Shown here: piece by piece, positions 12,217 to 24,800 of the stretch | How positions within the stretch are numbered: the first letter of the stretch is position 1 | How the letters are laid out: every line of letters begins with the position of its first letter | Assembly: GCF_026212465.1 (NCBI RefSeq) | Contig: NC_080049.1 | Coordinates: forward strand, 18,263,578-18,327,577 | Source: Amaranthus tricolor | Taxonomy: Eukaryota; Streptophyta; Magnoliopsida; Caryophyllales; Amaranthaceae | Direction: 5' to 3' | Length of the DNA stretch: 64,000 bases | The notes under the pieces: generated by a model | What the model saw: the letters and a program-made list of their open reading frames with translations, nothing else | The model's database searches: none | What the model was told of the DNA's origin: nothing | Program-made: the position numbers and the translations under genes

Positions 12217-12499
12217 TTCTTTCAAGAACACAAGCACTGCTATTTCTAGAACCTGGCTTTGAATCCTTCGAAGGTACAACCATAGTACTTCTTTCGTGTT
12301 CGTTTGAGTCGTTGAACCAGCAGCAGTCTCTTCTCCTTAGCCTAACAGTCGAACAACCTGTAACAATCTCCTATTTCAACGGTTTCACACTATTCTCCTA
12401 TTTCTTTTCTTTCTTTATTAGAGATATTTGTCCTCTGTTCCGTTTTCAGTCATATATTTCAATTCTTGTTAAAGCCATTACAAAATTGATTTGGTAACT

Positions 12500-13970
12500 T
12501 CAAGATTCATTACATATACTTGCTTCAATTTGAGTAGATAGATCTAATGTTGTTTGATATAAATTAGTGAATGTTCAAATTATAAATATTGTTGGGAAAC
12601 ACTTGTAGTGGTAAAATATTGGATATTTGACGTTCATTGATGAATTAAGAGGTTCTTGTGAGATTATTAATTGTGGATAGAAAATTGTGATTAATTGAAT
12701 AATTGGACATTCTCGTATGAAATGAACAATAAGTTAATTCGTAGCCTTAGGTGATGTTGAGATTGATCATTTTATTGGGAGCACTTATCAAAAATTAAAA
12801 GTAAAATGATTTAAGAGTCTAGATGGATTAATAGTTCTTTACGAATATTGTCAATTATGGCCTCAGATGACTACTTTTATGTTTAATAAAATGTATAAAT
12901 AGAGGATTGCGGAAGTAGTAAACCTAGGATGTTGAACAATCTAGATTGGGGCATAAACTTTTTATTTCATGGTGAATTAAAACTAGATTATGCACTATTA
13001 TGATGATTAGACATAATCGAATAGAGTTTTTGTTAAGATACATCTTTAGGAGGAGATGTAATAAGTTGTATGTTAGTATAGTGGTATCAAACGTTCTTTG
13101 ATGATGTTGTGATTTTGTTATGTTTTAGGAGACGATATCATCGAGGAACCCTTCTAGTTGAAAGCTATGGATGAGACTTGACTCCTTGAAGCGACGCTAT
13201 TGGCGAGTAGGGGTTTGACTAGACAACTTTTTTTTCTTGAAACATAGTTTTATTAAAATGGTTTTGAATGATTGAGACAAATTTGTTGTAACTTATTATG
13301 CTGATATTGTGAAGTGATTAATGGATCGAGCTCATGAGCTGTTCATTGAAATGTCTACTCTCTAATTAGAGGTCAATTGTCATTTAAATATTGACTAGCT
13401 CCACCCAAGAGCGACATAGCCTTAAGAGCTATTGGGTTCCTCTCAACTAGACTTTTAGTGCGCACAAAGATCTAACACTGATGTTGCTTTTAAACCTTTT
13501 ATTTGATTTAACATGTTTCGTTTTGTTTTGGATTGCTTCTACTCATTCAATTAAATCTGACTCCTTATTGTTTCTATCTTTTAAATTGTTTACAGATTGG
13601 TACCTGTCGGGAATAGCAGAGGTGATTAGAGTATTCTTGAAAGATATTTTGAATTTGTGTATGTGTTAAAGTTGCAGTGTCTGTGTTGGGTTTAGTAAGT
13701 GTATAGTAGATTTGGTTATGTTGATTATTTTGGACCTTTATATTTAATTGTATGACTATTTTGGACTCTGGTTTAGATGTTTGGATTTAGATTAGTTGTT
13801 TCAGTTATGTTTTAGATCTTGTGACCCTTTTCACGAGATATTATTTGAGATTTGAGTCCTTCAGGTAAGTAAACCTCATGATGACCTATCTTATCAACCA
13901 GTAAGCTATGTTACAATAAATTTGAATTTGAGTCCACAAAATATGTCTAAATGTGAATCAGCCGCTCTTT
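12500..13970. other. Intergenic DNA, nothing recognised
   Basis: No domain-bearing ORF is found on either strand. Stretches near 13100-13220 and 13380-13470 are richer in GC and look like old retroelement-derived DNA, but I cannot assign a family. Confidence 0.35.
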
Positions 13971-14822
13971 CGAGTGACTATCTCAATATGAGATGGATAG
14001 CCCAATCAGTCCAATTATAGTTCTTTATATGCGATCAATAATTGATCTATTTAAGATTATAATTAATTCCTTTAAGGTTAAATTTGATTTTTTTTTAAGT
14101 TATAACTAATCATATTTGATCACTTTAAGGTCTGAATTGATCTCTTTTAAATCAAAATTGAAATTTTTTGTAACAAAGAGCCAATATCCATGACCTCTTG
14201 ATCATTTTCAATAGCCTTCATTGAATCAATTGACAAACATAATTTGAGATCGACACTTCCTCCCCTTTCACGTCTAGGGTAAGTAAACACTGCACCTACA
14301 ATTTTATTTTCAAGTCAATTATGAACGGAAAGTGTCGGAGGAAGAGCAATACCACTATTACTGATCGATGATTAAAGAGTATAAGTATTCTTATTTTTCA
14401 TTAAAACCATCATGTTGCATCAAATATGATTACTTGTACTATGCATGTTTTAACATTATTATTAATAGTGTTATTGACTATTCATTTGTTATTTAAAATT
14501 CATGCATAGAATAATACCGTTTTATTACCTCCGTTCTGAAATTATGAAAAAAGAACCATACATAGGCAGAAATCGATTAGTTTAACGTCAAAATTGATCA
14601 CTTTTAGGTTAAAAATGAAACTTTTCTTTTAATTGATCTATTTAAGGTTTATTTTAAGTTGAAATTGATACCTTTAAGGTCAAAATTGATACCTTAAAGA
14701 TCAAAATTAAATTTTTATTCTTTAATTTTTGAAAGATCAACCACTTTTATTTTTTAATTTTTGGTTTGAGTCTGCCCATATGGACAATCTCAATATAAAA
14801 CTGTCTCTAGCAAGTTTTTGTG
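13971..14822 (+). repeat. Dispersed MITE-like repeat, copy A
   Basis: This stretch is matched in reverse orientation at about 29266-30107. Shared landmarks are the ends (CTATCTCAATATGAGAT and CTGTCTCTAGCAAGTTTTTG), the central Asp/Ser-like GATCGACACTTCC segment, and repeated AAGGTCAAAATTGAT units near both ends. Its ends are weak inverted copies of each other around a GAGACNGTCTCA-like core, as in many plant MITEs. No coding capacity is seen. Boundaries are approximate and I could not define a target duplication. Confidence 0.65.
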
Positions 14823-15892
14823 AATGGTGGATCTTCGGTGCGACTTCCATGTACATGCGACGAGTCTGACCTATCACTCTTTTCTAAAAATTTTCGCAAC
14901 CAACTTAAAACCTTAAACACATTTTCAAGCTTGAAATACTCATTTCAAGGTTTAAAACTCTTGTTCCAAACCTTAACATTCTTCTTACAAAGACTTAATT
15001 TTATTTTTAACTAACTACTTCAACCATTAAAATGTCAAATCTAAGCCTTAAAATCTCTGTGCCAATTCCAAGCATTAACATCAACAAAGGCACAATCAAT
15101 AAACTTTTTATTTATTTTTTATTTTTTTAATATATAATTTTTTTTCAATTCAAATTTGAGACTTAATTGACCAAATTCAAGATAACGTTGAAATGAGTCT
15201 TTTAAGCCTTAAATTTGGTCTTATAAGTATTGAAATTAGAATATTTTCTTAAAAAATTATAATACCAAATTTAAGAATAGAAGCCAAATTAACTTAATTC
15301 TTGAAATTAGTCCATTAAGTCTTAGATTTGGCCTTTTAGGTCTTATATTTGATCTTTTAAGTGTTAAATTTGGTATAAAATACTACAAAAATTTGAAAAA
15401 TAAAACTAGATCATATACTAATTGGCCTATTTATAGGAGGTTGCACCATGCATCCGTTACATACAAGTATTTTGTGTTTTTTGAAAGTAAATTTAGTTGA
15501 ACTCCACTCAAATGCGAAATATGTCCGTCAGACAATTACTACTCCAATTAGATGAAAATCAGAGTTAGTATTCTCTCAATCACTTAAAATGTGTTGAATG
15601 GTCCATTACTCAATTTAATAGTTATAATTACTTGATGGAGTTTTAAAAGAGAAGATTTTAATATTTTATTTTATATTTTAAAATAAATATCAAAATTCTA
15701 ATATAAAGAGAAAAGTAATAAAAGAAAATCCACAAAACCGCCCCCTTTTCTTGGCCCGTTCGCGGACTTTACCTTTATTTTTTTGTACTCGTGCTCTGAA
15801 CTGTGTGTTGCTTTAAAATTGAAGCCAACAGCTAAAGTCTAAAAACTCTCCATTACCATCAAATTCATTCAATTACCCTTCTTTTCTCTCTA
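14823..15892. other. Upstream region of the nucleotide-sugar transporter gene
   Basis: It is AT-rich with repeated AAGCCTTAAATTTGG-like motifs at 15000-15360, and no gene is seen. The last 150 bases become CT-rich and lead into the start codon at 15893, consistent with a plant 5' UTR. I saw no unambiguous TATA box. Confidence 0.4.
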
Positions 15893-18800
15893 ATGGCAAC
15901 AAGAGAGAAAGAAGAAGGAACTCCCAAAAAAGTATGGCTTTACTCAGCTTTACTAACTCTTCAGTACGGTTCTCAGCCTTTGATCTCTAAGCGTTTCACC
16001 AGGTATCTTCTTGTCTTTCATCATCTTCGATTTTTTTGTTTATACTTGTTTTAATTTTGAAAATACAATGTTGATTTTGTAAAACTTGTTTATTAGAATC
16101 TAATTATTGTTTAATTGATATCTGTTACAAATATTTTGGTACAAATGTCACCTAATTATGCTTAAATTATAGTTACTCACTTACTTGATAGATTTTTTTC
16201 TCAGATTATTGGTAATTATTTGGTGTATTATAGCTGTTGTACTTGTTTCTGAAGCTTTAGAATTAAATTAGGTGAATTATTATCAATTTTAATAATGATC
16301 TATATAAATACAATTTCAATTAAGAAAATAAATTTCAAATTCAATGATTATCTGCATATATTCAATAATCAATTCACACCCCCTCCATTCATTTATGTTA
16401 TAATATTTTGCTTGCAAATTTATTTGACTCTATTAAGTACATATCAACAAATAAAAAAATAAGTTTCAATTATCATCATAGATTATACTAATAAGAAAAT
16501 CAATTTTTTTGATCATCTAAATGTATACAATTTCAATAATGTAAATCAATGTCAATGAATATTTACATATATTCACCTCCTCCATTTATTCATATTATCG
16601 TATGCTCTTACACATTTTAATTCTTCGAGTCACTCTTCATTTCTATTATTATGCAAGCTTCTCAAAGTTCCAACCTTTCACTTTTCTAACTAATGTTTAT
16701 ATGTGTCATTTAGTCTTTCATATATTTGTGGTTTACTTCTGATCTATTTCCATTCTTGTGAAGCTTTTGGGTTGCAAATATCCATTTGAGCCACTCACAT
16801 TTATGTTTTACTTCTGATCTATTTCCATTCTTGTGAAACTTTGATCTTAGCTTCTTGAAATTCTCACTTGGAAGAAGCTCTTTCATACCTAACTTAACCA
16901 TACCTAGCTATGATCTTAGTTTCAAAAAGTGCATTTGGGCACAAGAAAGAACGCTTTTTCATGTCCAAGAGGTTCACTATAAAAGGCGCACATACGTGTT
17001 TCGGTCGATAATGACATTTCGAAAAATTCCAAAATATTACAATGTGTTCGACATGCACTTCTTTCTCTTTAGCGCACCAGGGTTCGTCTTTAGCGCACCA
17101 AGGCAAGAGATGGTCCCTTGCACCTTAGTGAGCCTTGGGTTTTCTATTAAAGGTTATGATCATCGGTGATACATATACTCTACACCACTATTATGAATTA
17201 TAAACTCATATAAAGATTCTATATAATTACTCTTTGTAATGAGATGTTGATTTTGTAAATTAATATGGCTATGTTTCAGTGTGACTAAGATCATTACCAA
17301 ATGATACAAATGCACATAGTTTTAGGCAAAATTTATGGGATTGAAATTGTTTGAGGTCATTCATACTACTCTCTTCTTTTTGGTCTCATGAAATTCTTTT
17401 CCTTATACTTTTTCCCGTCTCCTTATGTTGACATGTGGTAATTGGCTTTTTGTTATTTTGTCATTTACTTTTTGTTTTTGCACATATGCTTTTTGAGACA
17501 AAAACAAGAACAAAAGTTTTAAGGTTTAGTCTACATTTGAATCTTTTTCTATTGTGTAAATTCTTACAGTTTGGGTGTATATGGTTTTTTTAACTTGTTA
17601 CTAGAGAGTAGATTGTTAATTTCAAGAATTAAATATTAGTTTATGTCAAAACTTAATTAGGAACACATTCAACTATACTATGCTATTATGTTGATAGAAG
17701 TATTCTTTTAGGCTTTTGGTAAACAAGGTAGATTTGATTTCAATTTTAGTTATGGAATTTTGTTTTGGAATCAGAAAAATAGTGATTTATTTCCAAAACA
17801 TTCGTTGGGAAATATTAGGAAGTCAAAATCTAGAATTTCAAAATTTGATCATGGTTTAGGGGAAGGAGTGAATTTTCAAATATTTTAGCACAAAGTTTAT
17901 AAAATTTACAAAAATTGAATTGTTTTTGAAAAAAGTTAATAATATTATTCAATTGAAATGAAACATTAGCTAGAGTGAATCCTACACGCTCCAGTATGGA
18001 ATGGTAATCAAGACTATCCGAGTACACAATATTAAAATTTTGTAACTTACCTTAACCTGAAATTGAGCGGTAAAGGGCGCTTGTCGCTTCTCATCATTTT
18101 CTGAATTTTAAACAAAGAATTATGACTTAAAATTTCGGTGTCTGAAACAATTTCTTTTATTTGGATATGATATGCCTATGTGAGTACACAATATTAAAAT
18201 GTGTATCTTATCTATATAGAATGACTTGAAGTTGAGCAATAAAGGTTGCTTTTTGCTTCTCATCATTGTTTGAAACTTTAAGCAATAAAATTATATCAAG
18301 TGGATGGGCTTTCTTTAAGCCCATCTTCGCTGCTCTCTCATCCTCTTATGCAGCCTCAATGCCAACTGATTTAACATAGCTCTTTAGTCTTTTCATATAT
18401 CTTCACTTGTATCACTTTTGAATGTTAAATTTCTCTTGTAGACGAGAGGTGATCGTTACTTCTTCAGTTTTGGCATGTGAAGTTGCAAAGGTGATTTTAT
18501 TGTTGTTTTTCAACATTTGTTCATGAGATTTTACACATTTCTGATCCTGATATATTTACCCTTCAGGTTATATGTGCTATTTCAGTTCTCATAGTTGATG
18601 GCAGTTTTACAAAATTATGCAAAAACTGGTCTTTGCTCAGGGCACTAACCTTTTCAGGACTTCCAGCTGCAATATATGCACTGCAGAATAGTTTGCTCCA
18701 GATATCTTACAAAAATCTTGACTCCCTTACGTTTTCAATGCTGAATCAAACCAAGTTATTTTTCACAGCATTCTTTGGGTTTATGATATTAAGGTATGCA

Positions 18801-21800
18801 CTCAGTAAGCAATCATGCCTATTAATTCTTCTGAAATTTTCTGGAGGGAGGAAATTGGTTCACTATTGACTTTTTTTTGAGTGATTGTGAAACTTTATTT
18901 TGGGGAGGGAATAAACTAGTTTTACATTTCAACTCCTTGTGTCAATCATGCCTTATGCTTATAGGGAGGCTTTGTGCTACTTCAAGTAGCCTTTGTTGTG
19001 TATGTTCTCTGTTTTTGGTATGCATATAACACCTTTATGTGAATTATGGAGTGCATCAATCAGTTGGCTTTTTGAGTCCCTTAATATTTGTTCTTTACAG
19101 CTTATTTTCACTTGTTTCACTTAGGGACTAAGGGTTGATAAGGGTCAATAAATGAGACTAGTTCTGATAAGGGTATCTCGAGTTCAATCCACTAGTAGGT
19201 ACCAACACTTTAGAAACAAATAAAGCCATTAAGCTACTCATAGTTCCTTATAAGGTATTGTTTCAGGAGTTTAACACTTAGACTTGGCTTTTATAGGACG
19301 TTTTTGTTTATTCTCAACTAATTTGGACTTCATAGTGTCATTTGGTGCTTAAATGTTGGAGGATTCTATTTGGCACAAGTACTCTTGTTCCTACTAATCT
19401 TTTGGTTGCTTGTGGCTACAAGAATACATTTTGAGTAGTTTTGTTGGACAAGTATCGTATCAAATATTCATGGCATGCTTGTCCATGTCCAAGCATGTCT
19501 TTTTCTTGATAAAATTTCATCTTGTTTGTTAGCACTTGCAATGCAGTTTTACAACCAAAGTAATGGGTCATTCGATGCCATTTAGCTTGCAAAGAGAATA
19601 TAAAGTTGCTAATATTTCCATAGATTAGTGGAGAATGCAAAAATTCATTTCAAAAATTGAAGTCACTTTAGTAGATAATTGAGTGTACGAGACTCTTCAA
19701 GTGCTAATAGCTTTGTAATATTTTTAAGGAATAATTACCTACAATAATCCAACCTTTCTTTGATTTCCCTACAATAATCTCATTTTTTAATTAATCATGA
19801 ATGATTTCAACTTTTTAGAGTCTTTACCCATAACATAACTATCATTTAATTAACCCACTATTGTAGGTAAAACACCAAAAAAGGCTTATCTCTTTTCAGC
19901 CATGATCAACACCACCTTGCCTACGTACAATACCACTATTCGCCTCCTTTTCCATAACTATCACCTTCACCGTTAACCTAGTCGCAACACCATTATATGT
20001 CTCCCTTTCGGACACCATTACCTCCACTATTGACCTAGTTGTAACCCCACCCTCCTCCTCGATCACTGTAAAGTAGGATAGTTTTTGTGGTGTGGCTGCT
20101 GTGGAGGCTCCGAAAGAAGAGAAGAAGCTAAATAAGGAAGAAAGTGAGGATGAAGATATGGGTTTCTCTCTCTTTGATTAGAGTGTTACTATCTTCTTGT
20201 AGTGTCCGTTTTAGATTTTCTATCTAGAACTGGGATTGTTTTTTAGAATTGTGTTTTGATGTCTAATTATTTGATGATAATGCAATTTTCAATTATTATG
20301 GGCTGTTGGTGGGGAAGAAGGTGTTCAAATACTCAAGGTGATACTGGAAGCTGCCATTTGTTATGTTATGGGCTGTTGGGGAGGGAAGAGAAGGGTAGGC
20401 ATAATATTTTTTTATTATTTTTTTTACTTTTTGAAATTTAATTTTAACTTCTATTGAAGCATAATTAGTATTTAAGGTTGGGGGTTACCATTGATCAATC
20501 CTACGCCCCAAAACATTGGGATTATTCTTGATTAATCATAAAAATTGGGATTATTGTAAAAAAATCTGAGAAAGCTCGGATTATTGTGGGTATATGATGA
20601 AGGATACTTCATTCAATGTTTTTATAACGTATGGTTATATCTTATCCCATTCTACCACTAGTTTAGTGACAGATTGAGAAATTCATGTTAAGAGTATTAA
20701 TATTAAAATAATAAATGGGTGTCATTAATTGATTTCATTGTAGAGTATACAAAAGTATGTGTAATGTTCCACTAGTTTATGTAAATAGAAAGAAAACCAT
20801 CTTTAGCATTTAATTCCTCTCAAATAGCACACAAATTAAAATAAAGGCCCAATTTGATAGAATTGTGGATTAAATTAAAGTGATTTTTGTTTCTAAGAGT
20901 GTCTAATATTTTGGGCATATTTTTGATTATTTTCTTTCCATCAGTATTTTTTCTAGGCGAATGTGATAAGTGAGAATAGGTCTGCACCACTACGACATTA
21001 AACAAGTGCAAAATATATTAAGTTTGGTGGAAGCATTTTTGGGTGGTTAACATCGAATATGTTTCTGTTAATCTCTTTCTTGTGACTCTTACTACTAAAT
21101 TTGATTTAGCTGGGTAAAACACTCGCATTTGGTCCACAAAAGCAAGTTTTTTGTTTGAGTCTTGAGAGGATTACGCATTTGAGGTTTCCTTATTCTTTTA
21201 GGAATTTGTCTTATGGGGAGCTTTAATCGTGGTTTTGTTGTGTTTATTTGATCATTCTAGTGTGCTTGATCAATTGTGGAAAGTTTAGTTAAATTAAAAT
21301 TTTTATATCAATGTGCACTAGCGGAGCAGCAAGGAGGATCGCGATTTAGCAAAGTAATACTTAGTGATTGTTAGTAGAAAAGTTCAACCAACAACCGCAA
21401 AATAACATTGAGTGAAAAGCAAGTGCATTATACTTAATGAGTCAGCTATCGACAAAGACGATGGGAAATTCCCAATCAAGCGGTAGAACATTTGGATGCA
21501 AATTTTGGCTAAGGGTGTCAATAATGCTAGTCTAGTAATGAGTCTTAATGATGAGTCTTGCATACAGTCTTGATAATTAAAAATAATTGCAAGACTCTTG
21601 AAGTTGGGCGAAGTTTCAAAATTTTTTTTCTTTAGCCAATGATGACCTATCCAATCATCGTGCAAGAATATTATGAAAATGTGTAATATAAATTGGATAT
21701 GTGAATAAAAATCGTAGAAGTATAAAGCTGAGTTTGCAGTGAATGCAAGGATAAAGTGTAAAAGTAGGAAGAGTCTTGTATGGATTCGAGTAATAACAAA

Positions 21801-24800
21801 GTAGATAAAAGTTATTTTGAAGATTGGGAGTTTGAGTTTGAGAATATTCAGACCCTAAGCGTTGTTTAGTTGTGTGAGTTGCGATGGCAGCATAACAACA
21901 CATGTTTGTATATGGTGTATGCAAGCCAATCTTTATCATTTATGGACTATGCTGGATAATTTGATGGATAGAGACATGAACTTCTTGAGTCTTGACAAGT
22001 ACTTGATATTCCCAACGGTTTTATACTATAAATTTTTTGCTAACCATGATATTTTGATAGCTAGATTGACGCATCATGGTATAGATCCCATTTTCACATG
22101 ATTGGCCCTGAAACGTGAGTTGCTGATAAAATTTGATTGTCCTCATGAGATAATAAAAATAAAGACAAAACCTTGATGTAAAGAACCCAATGGTAGTTAG
22201 TTAGATCCTTGTGGTTGAGCATACACCATTGTCGATAGAATTGTTAAACCAAGTTTAGAAGTTGTTAATATTGTCCAAAAGAATTATCGAAATGGTAGTG
22301 TAATATGATGATCTTGGTCCAACTTTGATGTGTATGCAAAGGAAGATGTAGTCTAAATCCTCTTATTGAAAAGGTTCATCCAAAGCTGAAGATCTTTGAT
22401 ACATTTTCTAAGCCTTAAGTTCTTTTTTGTATTCTTTTGATGTTGAGGAATCATCTAAAGCTACAAAATTAAGAGAGCTTGAAAACTATGTTGAAGATTT
22501 GAACATGAGTTTTGAATGGGAAGTTCTTAGCATTTTTTGCAAGAAAAGGATTTTATCATATTTCTCTAATGGATCACCTTAACAAATTCAAAGTGATTTT
22601 TATTTCTATGAGGGTTATATGAAAATCTTCTGAGGATTTATTTGTGGATCTTCCTCAGGTCGAGGGACTCTTTGGCCGCACTCTCCTTTATGGGTATCAG
22701 TTTCCGCCTTCCTTCACTCCCCAGACCTTCATCATAGTTCCTGTGAGCGGGGGTACATTGGGTATGATGATGATGGCTACATGAAAATCAAGTGGAGTTT
22801 GACTATTTATCCATATTCAGGGTATGGCTAATTTAAAAGCTTAACATAGCAATATTGCATAGCCTTATAGCAAGTACACAGTTTGAATGAGCATATGTAG
22901 TGAGAAGCTAGCCAAAAAGTAGGTGGGTGATGACTCAGTGAGAAGCTAGCCAAAAAGTAGGTGGGTGATGACTTGACACATATAACTAGAATTTGCACGT
23001 GATTTTGTGAGTTATAACTAGGTTTGTTTTGTAGTCGTGATGTAGTAAGGGAGTTTTCCGTACTTTGTTTTTACTTCCTTTGTGCTAGTTTTAGCTACCT
23101 ACAATCAATTTGCTCAAGTGTTATCCTTTAATTAGATTTAGTAGTTTGAGAAATTTCAGAACTGCGAATTCTATGTAAGTTGAAGTAGTATTTATATATA
23201 AGTATTAGTTTATTAAATCTAACATAGTATGAACTAGCTTTATATAATTCAAAATTTTAAGATGAGAAAAGTTGGAGTTAATTATTGTGTTTTGTAAGAG
23301 ATACATACAAACCGAAAAGTCAAGAGTTTCTTGTTTTCGAAACTGAGCGAAGGATGAAAGATTTCGAGTTCAATTAATACCTTTGAATGGGGTGTAGATG
23401 TAACATTCAAAGCTAACTAATTTCGTGTTTGAACTATCTTTTACCATTTGGTTTGTTGAATCCAAATGTTCTCAACAAACTACGTGGATTGTCATAGTCA
23501 AACCAGTGCATATTATCATATCTTCCACAAATTTCAATTTCTCATGACTTCTTTACTTATCCTGGTCATCTTTGGCTACCTCATCTTCCTCTAAGCTCTT
23601 AGAAGGTCCAATTTTCTAAATACTGAATTGTTTGATCTTCTCTGCCTATGCATACCATCATTGAAAGTTTTCTCTCATTTTGTCTTCAAAATCTGCAACT
23701 TGAATCCTCGAGTATTTTGGACAGAATTAGAAATTTCGCTTTATCATATACAGGCAGAAACAATCGATTCAACAAATCGGAGCTCTATTTCTTTTGATAG
23801 TTGCCGCTGTACTTCTAAGTATTGGTGAAGGCACTAGCAAAGGTTCGAAGAGCCGAAATCCTGAAGAAGTGCTATTTTACGGGATTGTTCCTGTCTTGGT
23901 TGCCTCTGTGCTTTCAGGTCTAGCTTCTGCTTTGTGTCAATGGGCTTCTCAGGTATCTTAAACTTTTCTGTCACTGCAAATATTTACTTTTGTCAAATAT
24001 GATCTTTCTTTACTCTGGTTCTAAATGTCGTAGGTCAAGAAACACTCCTCATACTTGATGACCATTGAAATGTCAATTTTTGGAAGCATGTGCCTGTTGG
24101 CCAGTTTGTCCCAATCCCCTGATGGAGATGCTATGAGAAAGTATGGATTCTTTTACGCATGGACTCCTTTAACTTTGGTAAACCCTTTTATCCTTCGCAT
24201 CCGTATGTGTTAACATGCTGCTGAAGTGTTAACTATGCTGCTGTGTAAAGTTTGTAGTTGATGTTGTTTTGGGCTTGTATTCTGATTTTTGATTAGGTGC
24301 ATAAAATGATATGATAGTTATTTGACTTTTTTCTATTGTTGGTTTCTGAGACATTCTGGTATAAAAGCATGTAATCTAGATATTCACTTGTACTTGACTG
24401 AGATCTATCAAATTTTGAAGCGAACTATCTATTTTAGATGGTCAAGTTACTTGGAATCCATCAAATTCCATAAATTCACAACATAGATCAACATGTAATT
24501 AAAATCTCTTTAGTACAAAATTCTAAAGCTATTAGTTTTTGGTAGTTCATTTGCCATCGGTGTAAGTATATGGAGCACTTGTTATGATAATACGGGGATG
24601 TGCTATGTTATGATAAGTCAAGTAACTCGCCAATGTTCCGAATTCCGTACTGGATTTGCTAGAGTGAATAGATGAACTGCAGAGTTCTGCACGTCTAAAG
24701 TAATGGTCAAAGTATTTCCTCATGCTACATTTTTGCTATTTCATTCTTTTGCTATATGTTGAATGTTGATTGCCACTGCCTCCCACCATGTCTTCAAGGA

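Noticed and set aside
19126..19210. Possible SINE head with a GAGTTCAATCC B-box-like motif
   Set aside because: No convincing A-box at the right spacing and no visible body or tail.
21384..22101. ORFs of 79-94 codons in intron 3 as nested genes
   Set aside because: No domain, no good start context, overlapping on both strands; typical random open frames in AT-rich DNA.
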